DNA from: Anseranas semipalmata | Taxonomy: Eukaryota > Chordata > Aves > Anseriformes > Anseranatidae | Direction: 5' to 3' | Assembly: GCA_013399115.1 (NCBI GenBank) | Contig: VXAA01001141.1 | Span: forward strand, 145,234-209,233 | Length of the DNA: 64,000 nt | Shown here: positions 12,801 to 27,800 of the stretch, in pieces | Layout of the letters: each line of letters begins with the position of its first letter | Numbering within the stretch: position 1 is the first letter of the stretch | Notes under the pieces: model-generated | Databases searched by the model: none | Seen by the model: the letters and a program-made list of their open reading frames with translations, nothing else | Told to the model about the DNA's origin: nothing | Made by a program: the position numbers and the translations under genes

Positions 12801-15800
12801 AGCTCGGTCCTTTCTGATGTTTTAATGCCTTGGTATAAATGCTTCTGTATGTGCTGACACAAGGTAACTCCTCAGTGACCTCATCACACAGGAGCATGAC
12901 GTATCTCGGGGGGTTCCAGCTGCCCTCGTCAGTTGAATGCTGCCCGGTCCCAAAGCGGCACCTGCGTAACCTCTCCTCCACCGCGGGGTCGGGGCTGGAC
13001 CACCAAAGCCCACCCAGGGATGGTTTCTTCCATCTGCTGTCCTCAACCCATTCCCAGTTCTGTCTCCTGCTTATAAACAGTCCCACCTCAATCCAGTCTG
13101 TGTCCTCTGCCCTTAAGGAATACTGAATCCTTATTAATACCAGTAATTTCCATTTTCCTTTTAATTGTCAATATCTGAGCAAAGCACAGCACTGGGATGA
13201 GATGAGAATTCGAGGTGGCCCTGCCTGGGAGCATCTGTGCAGGAAATTACGGCTAACAGCTGGCAGAGGCACGGAAAGGATTTTGAATAGCAGTTAATAA
13301 AAATAAAGATTTGTGTAATCATTTATTTTATGTCCAAATAATCTTGCAGTAATTATAAAGTTATTGTGCTCTGGCTAATAAAGACCGTGAGGCGATGGGG
13401 AGCGCTGGAGTTGGGATGCCATCCAGCCCCATCGCTCCGCTGCCAAGTCCCGCTGCCTTGTCATGAGGTAACTGACGTTAAATTGTGTCCTTGCTGCATG
13501 TGGGCAGAACTGCTGCAATTTAGTGAAGCTCCGATCCGAGCGCGCAAAGCGCGCGGCTCTCGAGCTCTCGCGTCCCTCGGGCAGTTGGCAGTGTTGTTCT
13601 TCACTCTCTCCTGGTTTCTGCTTACGTAATCTTTCTCTTCTCTCCGTTTTTTTGTTTTTATTTTGCTTCCCAAGGGCATGATGATGCAGTGCCATGTGCG
13701 GTTTTGAAAAGTGTGGATAGTTTTAGCTTTCTCCATCACCCAGTTCACCAGAGGAGCTTAGAGATCCTGCAGAGATGCAAGGAGGAGAAGTACAGTAAGG
13801 CTCCACATCCCGCCCTTCTCTCTGATACAACACTCACACGTCAGGAAATGGAAACCAGGTGCACTCGGCATAGAAAGGGTGAAAAACGCCCGAGGAGCCT
13901 TCCAGGACAACCTGCTGGCTGCCAAAAGAAATTTTGAGCCCATTGGAAATTATTAGGCAGAGCTTGGAGAGTAAAACCAAACGCAAACCCCCGTCTCTTT
14001 AGACGCTGGGTGGCTTTGCTAAGTGCTTTGCCTGTTGCTGATGTAAGTCAGGATGCTGAAGCGAGGGGTGTTCTTCCTGTGTTTTGTTGCTGTTATCACA
14101 CGGGCGATACTAAGCTCAAAGCGCCGCAGATGCGGCAGGAATATCCCTGCGTGTGGCTGATGCAGCTGAATTTGACTTCAAGCTTGCAGCCAGATCTCGT
14201 TCTGGTTGGAATTGTTTTTCGATTGCACCTCCGTTAATTTCATCAGACTAAAAATAACAGCAGCTTGTGAAAACACCGCCATTGTCTCCAAGGGCTTTTA
14301 CTTACAAAGCGTTTGGCAATGTTTTAAAAGAACGAGCAGGTAACGATGCACTTGGTCTCCATTTCTTCCTCCTCACTCCTCTGTCACGTAATAAACTAGT
14401 TGTGCATGACAACACGGACACTGCTGCCTGCGCTACTAATTCCCAGGGCTGGACTCGTGTGGTGGGAGGAGAAGGGAGCCTGGCAGCAGGGAGCGTAACC
14501 TCACCGGTCAGCGCTGTGACACCGCGCAGGTGACATCGTGCTGCTCGCTGTCTCGTGAGCGCGGTGCCACCGCGTCGCTCGAGAGGCCGCTTCCAGCTGC
14601 AGACCCTGTAATTACCACTTGGAGGTGGGAAACGATGTCATTTTAGGAGTGGCCTCACTGCTTTCAGGGAGTGATGCAAAACCTACAGGTGAACCTTCAG
14701 GAGGATGTGTATGTGTATATATATTTCATGCTTGCAGCTTTAGATATATCATTTTTGTGCCATTTTTCCCCTCCATCATTTTGCATACCAAAGCTTACAG
14801 AAATACAGCGTTGCTATATGCAGTCAGGGGTAAATTCGCTGCCCAAGTTGCTAACTTTGCCGTCGTGCAACTTAGGCGTGAATGCAAAATGCTGAGGTTT
14901 GTTTCTGCAGAAACCAGCATGGTAAGTACAGCTCTTGCATGTTAACTCTTCACAAATGTGCATTTCCTGCTAGAAACCTCGGGTCAGATTTCTCTTTTCT
15001 GCTTCCTGCAGCGTGTAGCACTGGGGGAGCAGAGGAAGTGTTTTAATTCTTAATTTAGACTTTTGTCTGCCTGTGTTATTTTTCCTGCAACTTCCCACCG
15101 TTACTTTTATTACTGCAAGGAAATATAAAGCAGTGAGGCAAACACAGCAATAGATTTTCTGAAGTAGTTTTGCATTAAGTGACCTTAGTGAAGGCAATTA
15201 TCAATAGAGCGATTTTAATTGCAGGTGAAGATGCGTAGGTTAGCTCAGCAATATGGAAAGTCTGGATTTTTTTAATTTGTGGTTTGCTTAGGAATGAAGA
15301 GGGGATACAGAGCAACTTTGAAGCACAGTCTTAAATTAACGTGAGGCAGGGAAGTCGTATGTATATGGCTGTTGAGCTCAACACTATAAAACCTTGTTTA
15401 TTATGGACCTTGTTTACTATGGACCTCGTTTATTTACGGACTACTCTAGTAGTCCGTGCAGTTTGTGATACAGGTCTCTCAGATACAAACAACACACGGA
15501 TCCGTGAGCAACATTGCCACGGTTTTGTGAATTGGCCAAGAGCAGCTGACCTGACAAACGAGTATTCCATGTTCTCCTTTTAGAAATCATTCCCATCTTC
15601 CCATGGGGCATTCTCCTGTTAAGCTGAGTTCTCCAGGCTTCATTTCTTTGACAGACTAAACTGGGATTGGAGCACGTATGATTTTTTTGGTGTTGAATTG
15701 ACCGGGCTTGCGGGTGCTGCAGATGAGGATGCTCCTAGAAGTCAGATGATGTATCTGTGTCATCCTTGAGAAAGGAACCAAACAGATCACCTGCTTGTCT

Positions 15801-18800
15801 GGAACTGTAAAACTAGTTCCAGCTACAGGGATGTCTCAGAGAGTGAGAAAACCGGTTGATTTGATCAAGTGCGTTGAGATTCCCAACAGGTCACTTGGTG
15901 TTCTGTTTGTGTAGCCAGCTGATTGCCCTTCCCTGACCATCTTGGCCGTTTCACTGGTGTCTTTGTGTCCATCTGCTCGTTTATGGTGGTCATCAAGAAC
16001 CAGGCCCTGGGGTTAGACATCTCAGTTCAAGGCCACATCTCTGCTCGTTGATGCTCGTGAGCAAACTGGGCATTGTCCAAGGCTCTTCTCAGGGAAAACA
16101 TCCCTTAGGCAAACCAGTCTTTCTGAAACTGCAGCTGAAGAAAAAGGAATAGGTTTTGGAGATGGGAATAATTGCATTCCTGAAACATAAAATAGGTTGG
16201 CCTGCATCTGTGCTGGGTGCAGCTGAGTGGTTTCTACTCGCACCATTGTTTCTTGGCATGCAGCATATTAATACGAACAATTTGTTAACCCGTATTCATT
16301 ACACAGAATTCTCTAAGCCGTACACAAATCATCAGATTAAATCTAAAACCTTTTGCCTTTCATTCGTAAAAAGCCCTCTCTGTTTCCCAGAAAAGGGGCT
16401 ACATCAATACAGCAACTTCTGTTTGGCTTTGGCATGTACGTAGATCTCCTTTGGAGAGCCAAATGGGGGCACAGTGTAGTCTTTTTTTTTTTGTATGTCT
16501 AACGCAGTTCTCTTTAACCCAGCTTGTACCCTTGCACACCGTAACTTTTATTAATCAAAAAGTCCCTTAAGGTGCAAAGCTGGCAGAATTACAATGCAGT
16601 TGCAATGCAGCTATTATCTGGAAGCCTGAAATAGAAATTCCCTTTTCCCGATCGATGCAAGGTGCAGATGCAGTGATATTTTGATGCAACCTCCTAATTT
16701 TGGTCTGACCTGTTTGGTTGGATGATGATTTGGGCTTTTTGTTTCAGGGTTTTCTTTGGTGGGGAATGAAGGAGGACAGAGTTTGCTCCAAAAGGGGCAA
16801 AAAGAAAAAAATCTGCAATACCAGTGAAAGCTCATTGTTCATGATTACTAGAACTGGTCACCAAAGACTCCAAGCAAAGTGAAGTGCTTTAGGTTAGAGG
16901 AGCCTTCCATGCATTAACAGGCAAGCATCCAAGCATGTATGCTATATAAAAAGTAGACACAGCTAGACATTAGGTGCTTTCTTACTGTAAAACTAACTAC
17001 AAAAAATAATAACGCAGTATTTTAAGGAGGAAAAAAAAAGAAAAGCAAACAGTGGAAAAGTCTTAAGGAGGAGAAAGACGGATACCTAAATAGTGCCTGA
17101 AACTCCCGCCTCTAGCAGAATCGCTGCTCCTCTGCTGGCATTGCAGTTCTCTGGGCTCAGGTCCCAGAGCAGAGCTCCGGAGGTTTATTATTGCAGATTC
17201 CTGATTATTCTCTCTCTTTTTCTTTTTTTTTCCTTTGCTCTGTGTTTCTGTGTTCTAAAGAAGCAACTTGTGCCACAGAAATGCAAGTCTTGAAAGAGGT
17301 AAAAGAGCGCTCCTCTGATGAGAAGTGTAACAGAAAAATGGCTCAGGTTGCAACAGTGGAGATTTTACAGAGAGTTTTAAACTCTAGCCATAGCTAAGCA
17401 CTAGAATAGATTATCTGGCTTGCTTTTGAAAAATCTTCAGTTAGAGATTGCAAAACCTCCCGAGCAGGAATTGTTTCATCCTGCCCTGGAGCACAGGAAA
17501 GCTGTACATGGCCTGGGGCAGCAGAGTCCCAGCGTTTTTTCGCTCCAATTTCAAGGATATTTGGACACTTGCACCTTCAGATGTAATAACCAAGTGGACC
17601 ATCAGCTTTTTTCTGCCCAGTGCTCAGGCTCCGGGACAAGCTATTGTAATATCTCGGCAGGTGGATGAGGACAGTAGATGTCCCGTTGCCTGCAGAGGTT
17701 TGCTAGGATCTCAGCTTCTCTTTAGAAACCAGGCTGTAAGGAGCGAGTTGGCAGGGCTGGCTCAAATCTCTGCACATTTACTTCTGTCTTCATCTCCAGA
17801 AAAGATCGTTATGGCACCTTTTAGCTCAGCAACTGGGCTGCATGAGAGATAAAAGTGAGCAGGAAATATGCTATTGCTTCTTCCTATTCAGCTACAGACT
17901 ATAGACCTCTTTCTGTTTCATTTTTTTTCCTCCAGTTTTGTCCCACTACAGAAATGTCAGGGTAAAGGAATACACATTTTTCGTGTTTAAGCGAGTGCCA
18001 CGATGTTTCCTGACTTGCAGCAGCGATGCCAAGACAGTTAAAAGATTGCTTGGCTGTTTTCTTGTCAAATTCAAGCTTATCGGGTCTTTAAATATCTGTA
18101 TTTTAGTGACTTGAAAGGTATTTTGTTCTCTGCAAAAATTGCCTTCTGTCTTCTTAAATGCTTGGTTACAAAACATTTCCACTTTGGAGAAGATAACAGA
18201 TGAAACATCTGCTTCTGTAACCGTGCATGATAACTTCCTTGCCCATTTCCTACGTATGATACTCTAAAACTACCCCTATCAAAGGATACAGCTTCAGTAA
18301 CGCCTCCTCGTGCAGCACTACTTGCTGTGCACGTCCGTGTCCATTTATCTGCAAGAAGGGAAGAAGCATGCGAGGAAAAAATTACCATTTCCCTGCAGTG
18401 ATCTGAATACCCATCTTTCTCCAAGCACCTTATTTATACCCAGGTATTTTGCCCGCGTAAGCAACCAGGCAGTGCCACGCGCAGTTGGAGCTTGTGTTGC
18501 TGCTTAGGAATATTTTGGATGTGCAGGAAATGGGTGGCCGGTCCCCAGCGTCACAGCAGCGCTTCCTTCACCCCTTTTGCTTACGAGCCGGGACAGCTTG
18601 TCCCTAACACAGCGTGCGTATGTGGGAGGGAGAGCAATATGCTCAAGCAAACAGTGTTACTCATAAGGACGATGACTCGGGGGCAGAGAGGTGCAACGTA
18701 GTAGACGATGGGTACGTCAGCATCCTCGGCACCCTTGTTTGTATGCCCAGCATGTGCCATGACACGTACATACTCCTCCTCGCTGTAGTCAACACTAAGC

Positions 18801-21800
18801 TATGGCTGTGCTAATTGCCTTCTGGTGGAGAGCCAGGTAGAAACTTCTCTCTTGATGTGCTGCTTTAGGTATTACCCGGAAAAGCCCGCGAACACCGCTC
18901 TCGGATCTCCAGGGAGTCAATACCATCAACGAGAGGACCCAGCGGTAAGTCTCTTGCTTTTACATTGCCACGGCAAGGAAATGTCGGATGGGAGAGCACT
19001 GTCTGTTGTTATAAATGACTGTATTAATGTTTCTCCCAGCGTGCTTATTAATTTTGTCTTCTCTCCATTCTTGTGCTGCCATGTGGTCATATCTAAATAT
19101 CTTTACCTGACTTAACAGCAAGCACGGACAGCAACTTTCCTCAGTCACAAAGCAGTAGTCGTAGGGGGTCTGATGTACGAGGTGGTAAGAAGCATGCAAA
19201 AAAAAATTAATGAATGTGCCAATATCAAGGAAAAAATAATTTACTGTGCATTTTTCTGGAGGAAAAAGTAGTGATGATGTGTTTGTGTGCAGAACTGCAT
19301 GCAAGCGGTGTGATGGCTGTAGGTGCTGTTGGGTGTGGAGGACCAGGTGTGAGGTTTGAGGTGGAACCTCATCAAATGTTTGCTTTTCATTAAGGGAAAA
19401 TTGGGGGAAGTCTGATGACTGGAAAGTCGCTTAAAGCGCAGGAGCTTTTCTATCTCCAAAGTTACATTAAAACGTGTGAACTTGAAGTAGGTTCAATTTT
19501 TACAGTTTATATATGCAGCTTTAGTTTTTAAACCTTTCTTGGAGGTTCTGGCTGTTCAAGCATCTACTTAATGAGATCTTTTGCTGCTTGAGAGTCAATT
19601 CGGCACTTCTCAGCACAGATCTGTGCCTCTTTGGTAAAAGTTTTTCCAAACCTGCTTCAGAATTAAGCTTCTTGTCAAGCAAAATGTCTCCGTTTCAAAG
19701 GGAAGTCTGGGTGCTCATACTCCTTTTCTCCAGCTGCTCTTGTGCACCTCTGCAGACACCAGAAAGTCTGATTATCCATGTGTCATCTCTGAAGAGGTAT
19801 AGTGCCTCCCTGCTTCTCTCTGAGCATATGTATTTGTGTGCTGGGGAAATGCATGATCAGAGCACCTTCAGCTCCTAAAATGATTGCTTGGAGCTGCAGA
19901 CATCCAGGTCTAACTTCACGGCTGCTCTGTGTTTCATGAGAAGACCAGAACAGGTCGAGAGGATGCTCACCAAACACCATGGTGCCTGCATCTCAGTGTT
20001 CTGGTTTTTTTTGTGTGTGACACAAAATATCCCCCAAATATATTATTAAATCTCTGGTTTAGTGGCTTTAATGTCAAATGTCCAAGATAGAAATCAGTTA
20101 GAAAAAAGGAGCGATATGTAGGGGAACAAAAGGGTCTTTTATTGTCTGGCCTTGTTCACCACATGCCCTTGGATTGCCATCAAGACTGGAATATCCCTCT
20201 TTCCCTGGATTTCTTCCCTTTGAGAGCGGTGGTAGCAGCACACTGCTGCTGATGCTGCACTGCACCTGGCTGAAGGAGAACTGAATATTCTCAAACCACT
20301 ACAAGTTGGCTTATTTTCAGGGGCCAAAGAGGATGTGATTTCTGCGAAGCTGTTACCCAAAAGGATCAAGCCGTTTAGCCAGGAGGGTCTTGCTGCAGAA
20401 TAACACCTTTCCTACAGGGAGCAAGGCAGGCTGGCAGAGAACGTGCAGCTGTAAAGCTGATGTGTGATCCTTTAGGAATTTGATCCATCTCTGCAAATTT
20501 GTGACACTTCATGATTTTGTGCAGAAATCCTGCTTTTGAAAACAACCTCACCCTGGGGTGGGAAGGAGATGCTGCCGTGTCTTTCCATATGTCAGTCTTT
20601 CCCAACCCTCCTTCTCTTTTTCCTACTGCCATAGCTCTAATCCGTTGGGTTACGTAGAGCAGGCGTATGGCAGCGTTTGAGGCAGGGAAATGTCTCTGAC
20701 TCCAGTGGCTCTTGTCTCCAGAAGTGACGTTCACTCTTTCTAGCTTCTCTGGTCGCACAGGTTTCCCTAAACGTGATGTAACGTGAAACTTTGTCGCTGT
20801 GAAGATCGTCGTGGGTAGATAAGAGGCGTTGTGCAGTTTCCCTAGCTGCAGTCTCGCAGCAGTCTGAAGGAGGATGCTTATTGAAAGAAAGCCTTCAGGT
20901 GTGATGCTGGTGCTTGGATCACGTCTGTTAAGTGGGACGGGGCTTTTCTGGTTGTACAGCTCCAACTTCAGGGCCTGTCAGTGTGGCAGGTTCGGCTTGC
21001 CAGTTATTTTCATAGCCCAGAACATTTTAATTATCTGGAGCCGTTGATAGTACATCTTGTAAAGGCAGGGAAACTCCTACTGTCCCAGGGAACAAGGAAG
21101 ATGTATTTGTTTACTCCTTGCTGTGGAGTTCATTCTGTGGTCAGCTGTATTTATTTGGCTTAAAACAAGCCAGCACAGCCCCCAAGTTCCCTTAAACAGC
21201 CAGGATCAAGGGTAGCAACTACTGTGTCTTCCATGGCTTCCTTCCGTCATCCTCAGCGGTTGTATCCTAACAATAGTCAGGACAGACATTTATTCCTTTG
21301 ACACGTTTGCAGTGACTGGCAGAAAACGTGTTTTTGAAGGTGTCGTAACTCCTGTGTTTCTCCTGGTGAGGTGCTTCAGTAGTGTGGTCCATAATCGTGG
21401 CATCCTTCAGCAATGCCACCGTGGGCATCACAAGTGACCGGTCCCCAAATGTCACCTGTGCCCCTTCCTTCTGAAAGCGCAAACCAGAGCGTGGTGTGTA
21501 TGTTTAAAATCCGGAATGTGCTTTTGGAGTAGGCATGTAATTTTAATACCGTTCATTGCGGCTAATTTTGATCTGAAGAATCGTGAATTACACTTCGTAA
21601 ATGTAGGGTTTTCATTTAAATTGCACTTGTCAAAAAAAGAGGGATTAACTACAGAGATAAAGGTAAGACCTATAGAAAATAGATTTACTTCAACAGCCCT
21701 GCTGTTTATCGCTCATTTTAGAAGTGTAGAGTTCTAGCTTCCCGATACTTCCCAACAGATAGGCTGGTGAGTGATTTACAAAGCTAAGTTAAACAGAGGA

Positions 21801-24800
21801 ATTCTCTTTTAAAGCCATCTCATTATCATGTGGTGGCTGATAAGTCTGCAAACCCACAGGATAGCCCGGGGCTCTCATCTAAAAGCAAATTCCAGGCATG
21901 ACATCATGCAGGAAGTCACGGGGAGGGCTTAGCGAGCGTTGCGCTCTCTTCTGATCTCCTCGAAGAAAGTGGCCGAGTGGTTTGCACATGCTGGGACGGC
22001 AGCTGGAGGAAGCCAGGCTTCAGCAGAGCATCGGAAAGGCGGCATGCCTTGGAAGTGCCTTCAACGGCCACCGAGTAATGAAAGCCATGCCATCGCTAAC
22101 CAAAACCTCTTGGGCTGTCTGTTTCTGTGCAGCAGAAACCGTTTTATGTTCCTTGATGTCTGCGCAGCGTGCGGGGAAGCAGGTGTTGATCAGTCCGTCT
22201 CGAAACAGTTGGTTTTGCATGGTGAGATGATTGACCTCCCAAGTACCAAAACAGCTGTGCCGGTCACTGTATGCACGTGTTCATCTCAAGTGTCCATAAT
22301 AAATAGACTTGTTCTCTCTCTTCTTCTTTTTTTTTTTTTTTTTAAACTTCATGGGAATTTCTAGGGTTTTCTCTTCTTCAGTCCCATTCAGAGTCCGTAT
22401 AACCGCAGGCTGTCTCAAGCCAGAGAGTATGTTCCGGTTGGCCAAATTAATGATGGGTTGTAGATCCCAAAAGTGGCCATTGAGGTTTAGCGGAACCAGT
22501 CAACTGGGGATTTTTTTCTCTGGCAAGCAAGAAGCTTTGGGGACCTCGGCTGTGAAGGAAAAGAAGGTGGCCTGGAGACATCACTTGGGCATTAAAGCTT
22601 CTCACTGGCCTTCCTTGAATCGAATGGGCTGCCTCCAAAAAAAAAAAAAGCAGATCCTCGATCCTGGAGCGCTCAGTCAGGGGTTTGCTTTGCTGTGATT
22701 GATCCTTTCTTTTAGTAGCAGTACCTGTCAAAATACAGATTTAATGGAACTAGGAAGGAATTTTAAAAGCACTGCTTGAGGTAGTAAGGGGACTTGGACT
22801 TGAATGTTATATTGCTCCAAGGATCTGGCTGCGGGCTTTCAGCTGGCTGAATTAACAACTGTACCTGCGTAATTTCTTCTTTCCATGTGGCACTTGATGA
22901 TATTTCCCCTTCCCCCAAAACAAGACTTCAAGGCGAAGGGCTGCTTCATTGCTAGACCTCAGAAGTGATGCCCGAGACCCCATTTAAATCACCATGTCTG
23001 TCAGCATCTTCATGACCAGAAAACTGATGCTGCTTTACTGGTGTCCTCCATGTGCTGGGTCTCTTCTTATTCCTTTCCCTTCTGTCCAAAATATCTCTGG
23101 GGGTTTTGCAAACCCCACATCCCTCCTTAGACCAGCTTACAGCGCTATTTCATGTGACGGTTTCTGCAAGGCTGGTAGAGAATTTAAAAAAACAAACAAA
23201 CAAAAGTATTGCAGCCAGGGAGAGGCTTTGTGTAACCCCAGGCATTGGAGGGAGGCTCCTCTTGGCCTCCGCAACCCTGGAAGTTATTTTGCCTTGACGT
23301 GAAGCTTTGCTGAGGCTTTCCCTTCCTCCGAGGGAGGAGTTTGGTTCCTCTCGCCATCCCCTTCAGTCCTCCTGCAAGCCAGGGCTGCCAGGGGAGCGTT
23401 CCCGGGTACCAGCATGGCTCTGCTCCACGGCAGAGAGGAACCAACTGGGTGAGTGATTCGCTTGTCGATTTAACGATCGGGTACCACTGGGCTGACCCGA
23501 TTCTGGTCCTGCTGGGGCTGGCATCCTCCGCTTACGGCAAATAATCAGTTTATTGCAAATGGTATTTTCTTTTTCTTTTCATAACGAAATATCTGCATGA
23601 ATTAGAAAAGACAGGGTCAGCACCAGCATCATCTAAAGCAGTGAATGCTATTAATGACAGCAAGGCTGATAAGCAGAGGTCGTAGTCTCATATTCTTCAG
23701 GCCACCGGAGTATCTGCAGACCCAAGCCTTCTGGCTGAGAGAACTGGAAGTCATCCTGTTGACAGTTAGATCCTTTTACGAATATTTAAGTTTTGAAGCG
23801 TGCTTAACTAGCCGATCGTTTCACATGTTGCGTCTGGCATCGCGACCTCGTCATTTGGGAGCGAACAAATGGTGAAAAGGATAAATTGGGGACTGTCATT
23901 TTCTATTGATGGTTTATTTTATGATCTTCCACTTTAGAAGACAGTGGTGGTTATTAAGTAAACGCTCTCAAAGCTTTATTCTGTCACAGAACCACCTTTT
24001 GTACATATTCCTAAAGCTGCGTTGACCGCCCTGTTTGGTGTTTCAGGGATGCCTACGCGGTCGGCTGGAACGGCCGGATGGGGATGCGGCACAGCAGGCT
24101 CGCCAGCCCCAGCTCCTTCCTCGACAAAGACGGGATATTCGTGAACGCAACCAACAGCAAGCTGCTGGAAAGGGCCCACGGCATTCTCATGTTAGTATGA
24201 AAGGAGTGATTTTGGCTTTATTCCTGGAGTATAGTGAGCAGTATGGGTGATAAGAGGAATGTAAATAGCCAAAACAACAACAAAAAAATAAATTCAAGTT
24301 TCAAGTAGACTTGGACATGGTTGGGTCAAAGCGACCCCGGTACTTTTTTTGCATCTGATTTATTCATCTCTTACCATTCATTTGTAATGACAGACACAGG
24401 AAAGTGGTACGGGGAAGCAGGAGAAGGAATGAATCTTCTGGTCAAACCAGTCTAAAGAGATGACAGTGATGTTATGCAGTAACATTTTTTAACATGATAT
24501 CAAAGTTTGCATTACAAATGAGATGTGGAAATGATGTTGATGAATCACGCTGCAGCCTCATCAGAAGTTTCAGAAAACATCACCAGGGTGTCTGGAGGTA
24601 ACATGCAGCATGAGAGAGCAGGGTTGTCAGTCGTTCTGCGATGCCGCTCCCTGTTCTACCCAAATTACCAGCCAGCCCATCGTTTCTGATGTAACAGTTT
24701 GCTTTAATTGAATACCTGCCTCTCAAAGCTGTGGAGCTGAATTTATAAAACTAGTTTGCAGCTTGCAGAAGGAACCTCATTTCAGTGCAGGGTGTAGGAA

Positions 24801-27800
24801 GGAGTTTCTAAAGGGGATTTTGAAGGGCTTGTTTCAGAAACTCCCATTTTTCTGAACCTTCTGTTATTGCTTGTACTGTGTCACAGTAAAGAAAAAAGAG
24901 AATTTATTTCTAAATGGCAGAAGTTGAGCTGTCCTGTTGTAATACTGCAATGGTAAACATACAAACTATTCTGCAATTGCACGTGTGGATTAATCTGAGC
25001 CATTTATTATCTCCCCAGGCGAAATAAGAACTTCAAAGCCAAACCCAGTCTCCCAAAGGTGAGAGAGAAGCAGCGTTTTGACCTTGCCAGTCCCCGGGTT
25101 AAGGCCGTAGGTACAGTGTTGAGATGCTGATGTGTGTGTAAGGACGATGGCTGTGGCTGCTTTCGGGACCGTCGTCATCTCTGCTCTGTTCTGCTCTGTT
25201 CAGGGCTCTAATTTCTGTAAAACCAAAGGATTTCAGCCCTGATTTGTGCTGGGAGAGGACTGTGTGAGCACTCGCATCCTCCTTTCTCAGACCTGCTCGG
25301 GCTCCTTTTTTCCTCCTCCTGAGGGAGGAGTATGTACGTGCTGGGGAAATTTGATAATTAAATCTCTAAAATGAGCAAATAGGTTATGCAGGATGGCTGG
25401 TACCTGATAGACAAAGTGGTTTTCATGATGCCTACCCAGTTTTGTCTGAAAAAAATCTCAAAATTTCCACCCTACCCTGGAGCATGGCTGCATGCTATGT
25501 GTGACTTACGGTCCCTGTAATCTTTTAACAGCTTGTCTAATACTCAGGTTCCCTCCACTTTGGCTGCATTTACTGTATTTTAAGACATGAGATGCTGAGA
25601 AATCTCTTTTAACTGGAAGATTAATGCTTTTAGTGGTCGCTGCCTGGCTTCTGATAAGGATTTTACTTGCAGAGGGCTCAGGATAATGGCAGAATGGAGC
25701 AGGCTACAGCTTCAAGCAGGACTAATATGTACCCAAAACCTTGCCAATTATGAAATGATCTCTGGATAAAAAGAGGGGCTCAGAGAGCTGCAAGCCACCC
25801 AGATTGCCTTGATGCAGCCCAGACCAGAGCATCCCTACGCTATGAACCTTGTAACTTCCACGCGAGCAGGAATGCTACTTACTCCTTTGATTGACATTGC
25901 AGATTGTGCAGTTCTTAAATAGTTTTCGGTCCACCTCAGTCTTCTGTTAGCCCAAAGCACTGACGCTGGCTGCCTTTTGGTCTCAGTTTTGATTTCTGCC
26001 TCTCCCGAAGGACCAGAAGGAACAAACTTTAGTTATGCTTTTCTACATGCACATTGCACCTGAAGAGACACAGAGCAGTTAATAAATGAACTCTTCATTA
26101 ATAGTGAATGAATTGGGTGCAATGAAGCAACAGTTACAAGGAAAGAGGTTTTCAGTAGGTTTTGTGGGCTGATGCCTTTCTCAGCCTTCTGGCTCACTCA
26201 AATGAAATTCTGCGCTAGCTCTTGCACAATGTGCATTTCAAGCAAACCCAGTCCTCCTTTGGACTTTCTATACCCCCCACGCTTATTCAAAGAGGAGATA
26301 CTCGGGTCCTGCTGGCAAGCACGTGGTTTCCATCTACGGTTTCCTGTTCACAGGAATGAAGCCCCCGGGCTTGCTAATTATGGCTGATGGCTCATTTTCT
26401 ATATGCGTGTGATGAATTATTTGCAGCGGTCACAATTCAAGATTGTTGTTAACATGCCATGAAAATAATCAACAAAGGGTCAACTTTCCAGCAAAGTATT
26501 TATGTTTGTCTGCAGCTGCATGTTAGTGGGTCGGAGAGCCAAAATTCACGTGGTCAATGATGCCCTTGGCAAGTCCTAGGAGGGCCAAATAGAGCAGGCG
26601 TTTCAAGCTGTACCTTGATGTTTTCCATTGAGATGAAATAGGGTGGTTACCCTAAGGAAGCCCTGCAGAGGATATAAGGGGGGATAGCGTGGGGATAAGA
26701 TCCAGTTTTATTTATAAAGAACAAACTAAGCCTCTCTCTTCTGCAGCACATGCTGGACGTGAAATCTCTCAAGCACCTGACCAACCTAACGCTGCACGAC
26801 CGCATTACAAAATCTCTTCTCCATCTCCATAAGAAGAAGAAACCACCCAGCATCAGTGCCCAGTTCCAGGTAATGCAGCACCCTGTGTGGTTTCGATACA
26901 GAGAGGTTATAAGCTTTTATTGAATAAAAAGCAAATACCTGCTCTGGCTCCCCGTAGGAGCGCTTGCAGGCACAGTGCTGTCCCATCTTCACCCCTGTTT
27001 GTTTACGACATGAATTCATCATGAAGATGGGGCTCGGGGAAGCTGGGAGAGAATGCAGCACCTTGCATTTGTCTAAATGATGGAAATCAAGAGAAGCAAG
27101 TTACAGCGGGTGTCAGGATGAGTAGAGGGATGATGTGCCAAGACAACATTGGTGGGACGTGAGGATGAGCTGCAGAACAGAGCTTCACCTGCTGCAGAAG
27201 GTGGTCGGGAGAGAGGCAGTTACATCAGTGTAAAATCAGTGGGCAAAGCAGCAGGGAAAGCCTTGTGTTGGGGTGGATTGATTCTGGTCTCCTTCATGTC
27301 TGTGATTTTTTAAGTGCCCTCGTAGTGAAATACCTCATCAAACATTGATGTAGCATGTAGCTCTGTGTGCTCGTGTGCCCTCTTCTCTGCTACCTTGCTT
27401 TCAAGGCAATCACTTCGTGGTGTTTTCTCTGCTGTATCTAGAAATCTAGTAAAATTCTGCAATGACATTTTAAAGTATTTTTTTACTTGCATTCAGCATC
27501 TGAAATTCAATCTGTTTTCAAGTCAGCCAGAATGTGAATGTTAATAGGTGCAGAAAGGTCAAAATATTGCTGCATTATCTCAAGGCACGCAGAGGAATTC
27601 AGAGGAGGGATCAATGCAGCATTTGTTGTGTTGGCAGTGCTGTGCGCCAGCCAGCCTTCCCTGGGAATAGCTGCAGCTAAAATAATTCTCAGAAATGTGC
27701 ATCAGGGCTTGGAAATTGGTACAAGACACATGCACACGCATGTGGTAATATTAGAAAGCAGCATTTCAATTAAAAAAACATTTTCTAAGGAAGCTTGGCT

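Noticed and set aside
20375..20965. 196-codon open frame on the minus strand in intron 5
   Set aside because: No recognisable domain or retroelement motif, and no splice or promoter context.
21970..21980. tRNA A-box-like string tggccgagtgg
   Set aside because: Resembles the A box of a Ser/Leu tRNA, but there is no B box (ggttcgaatcc-like) and no acceptor stem downstream.
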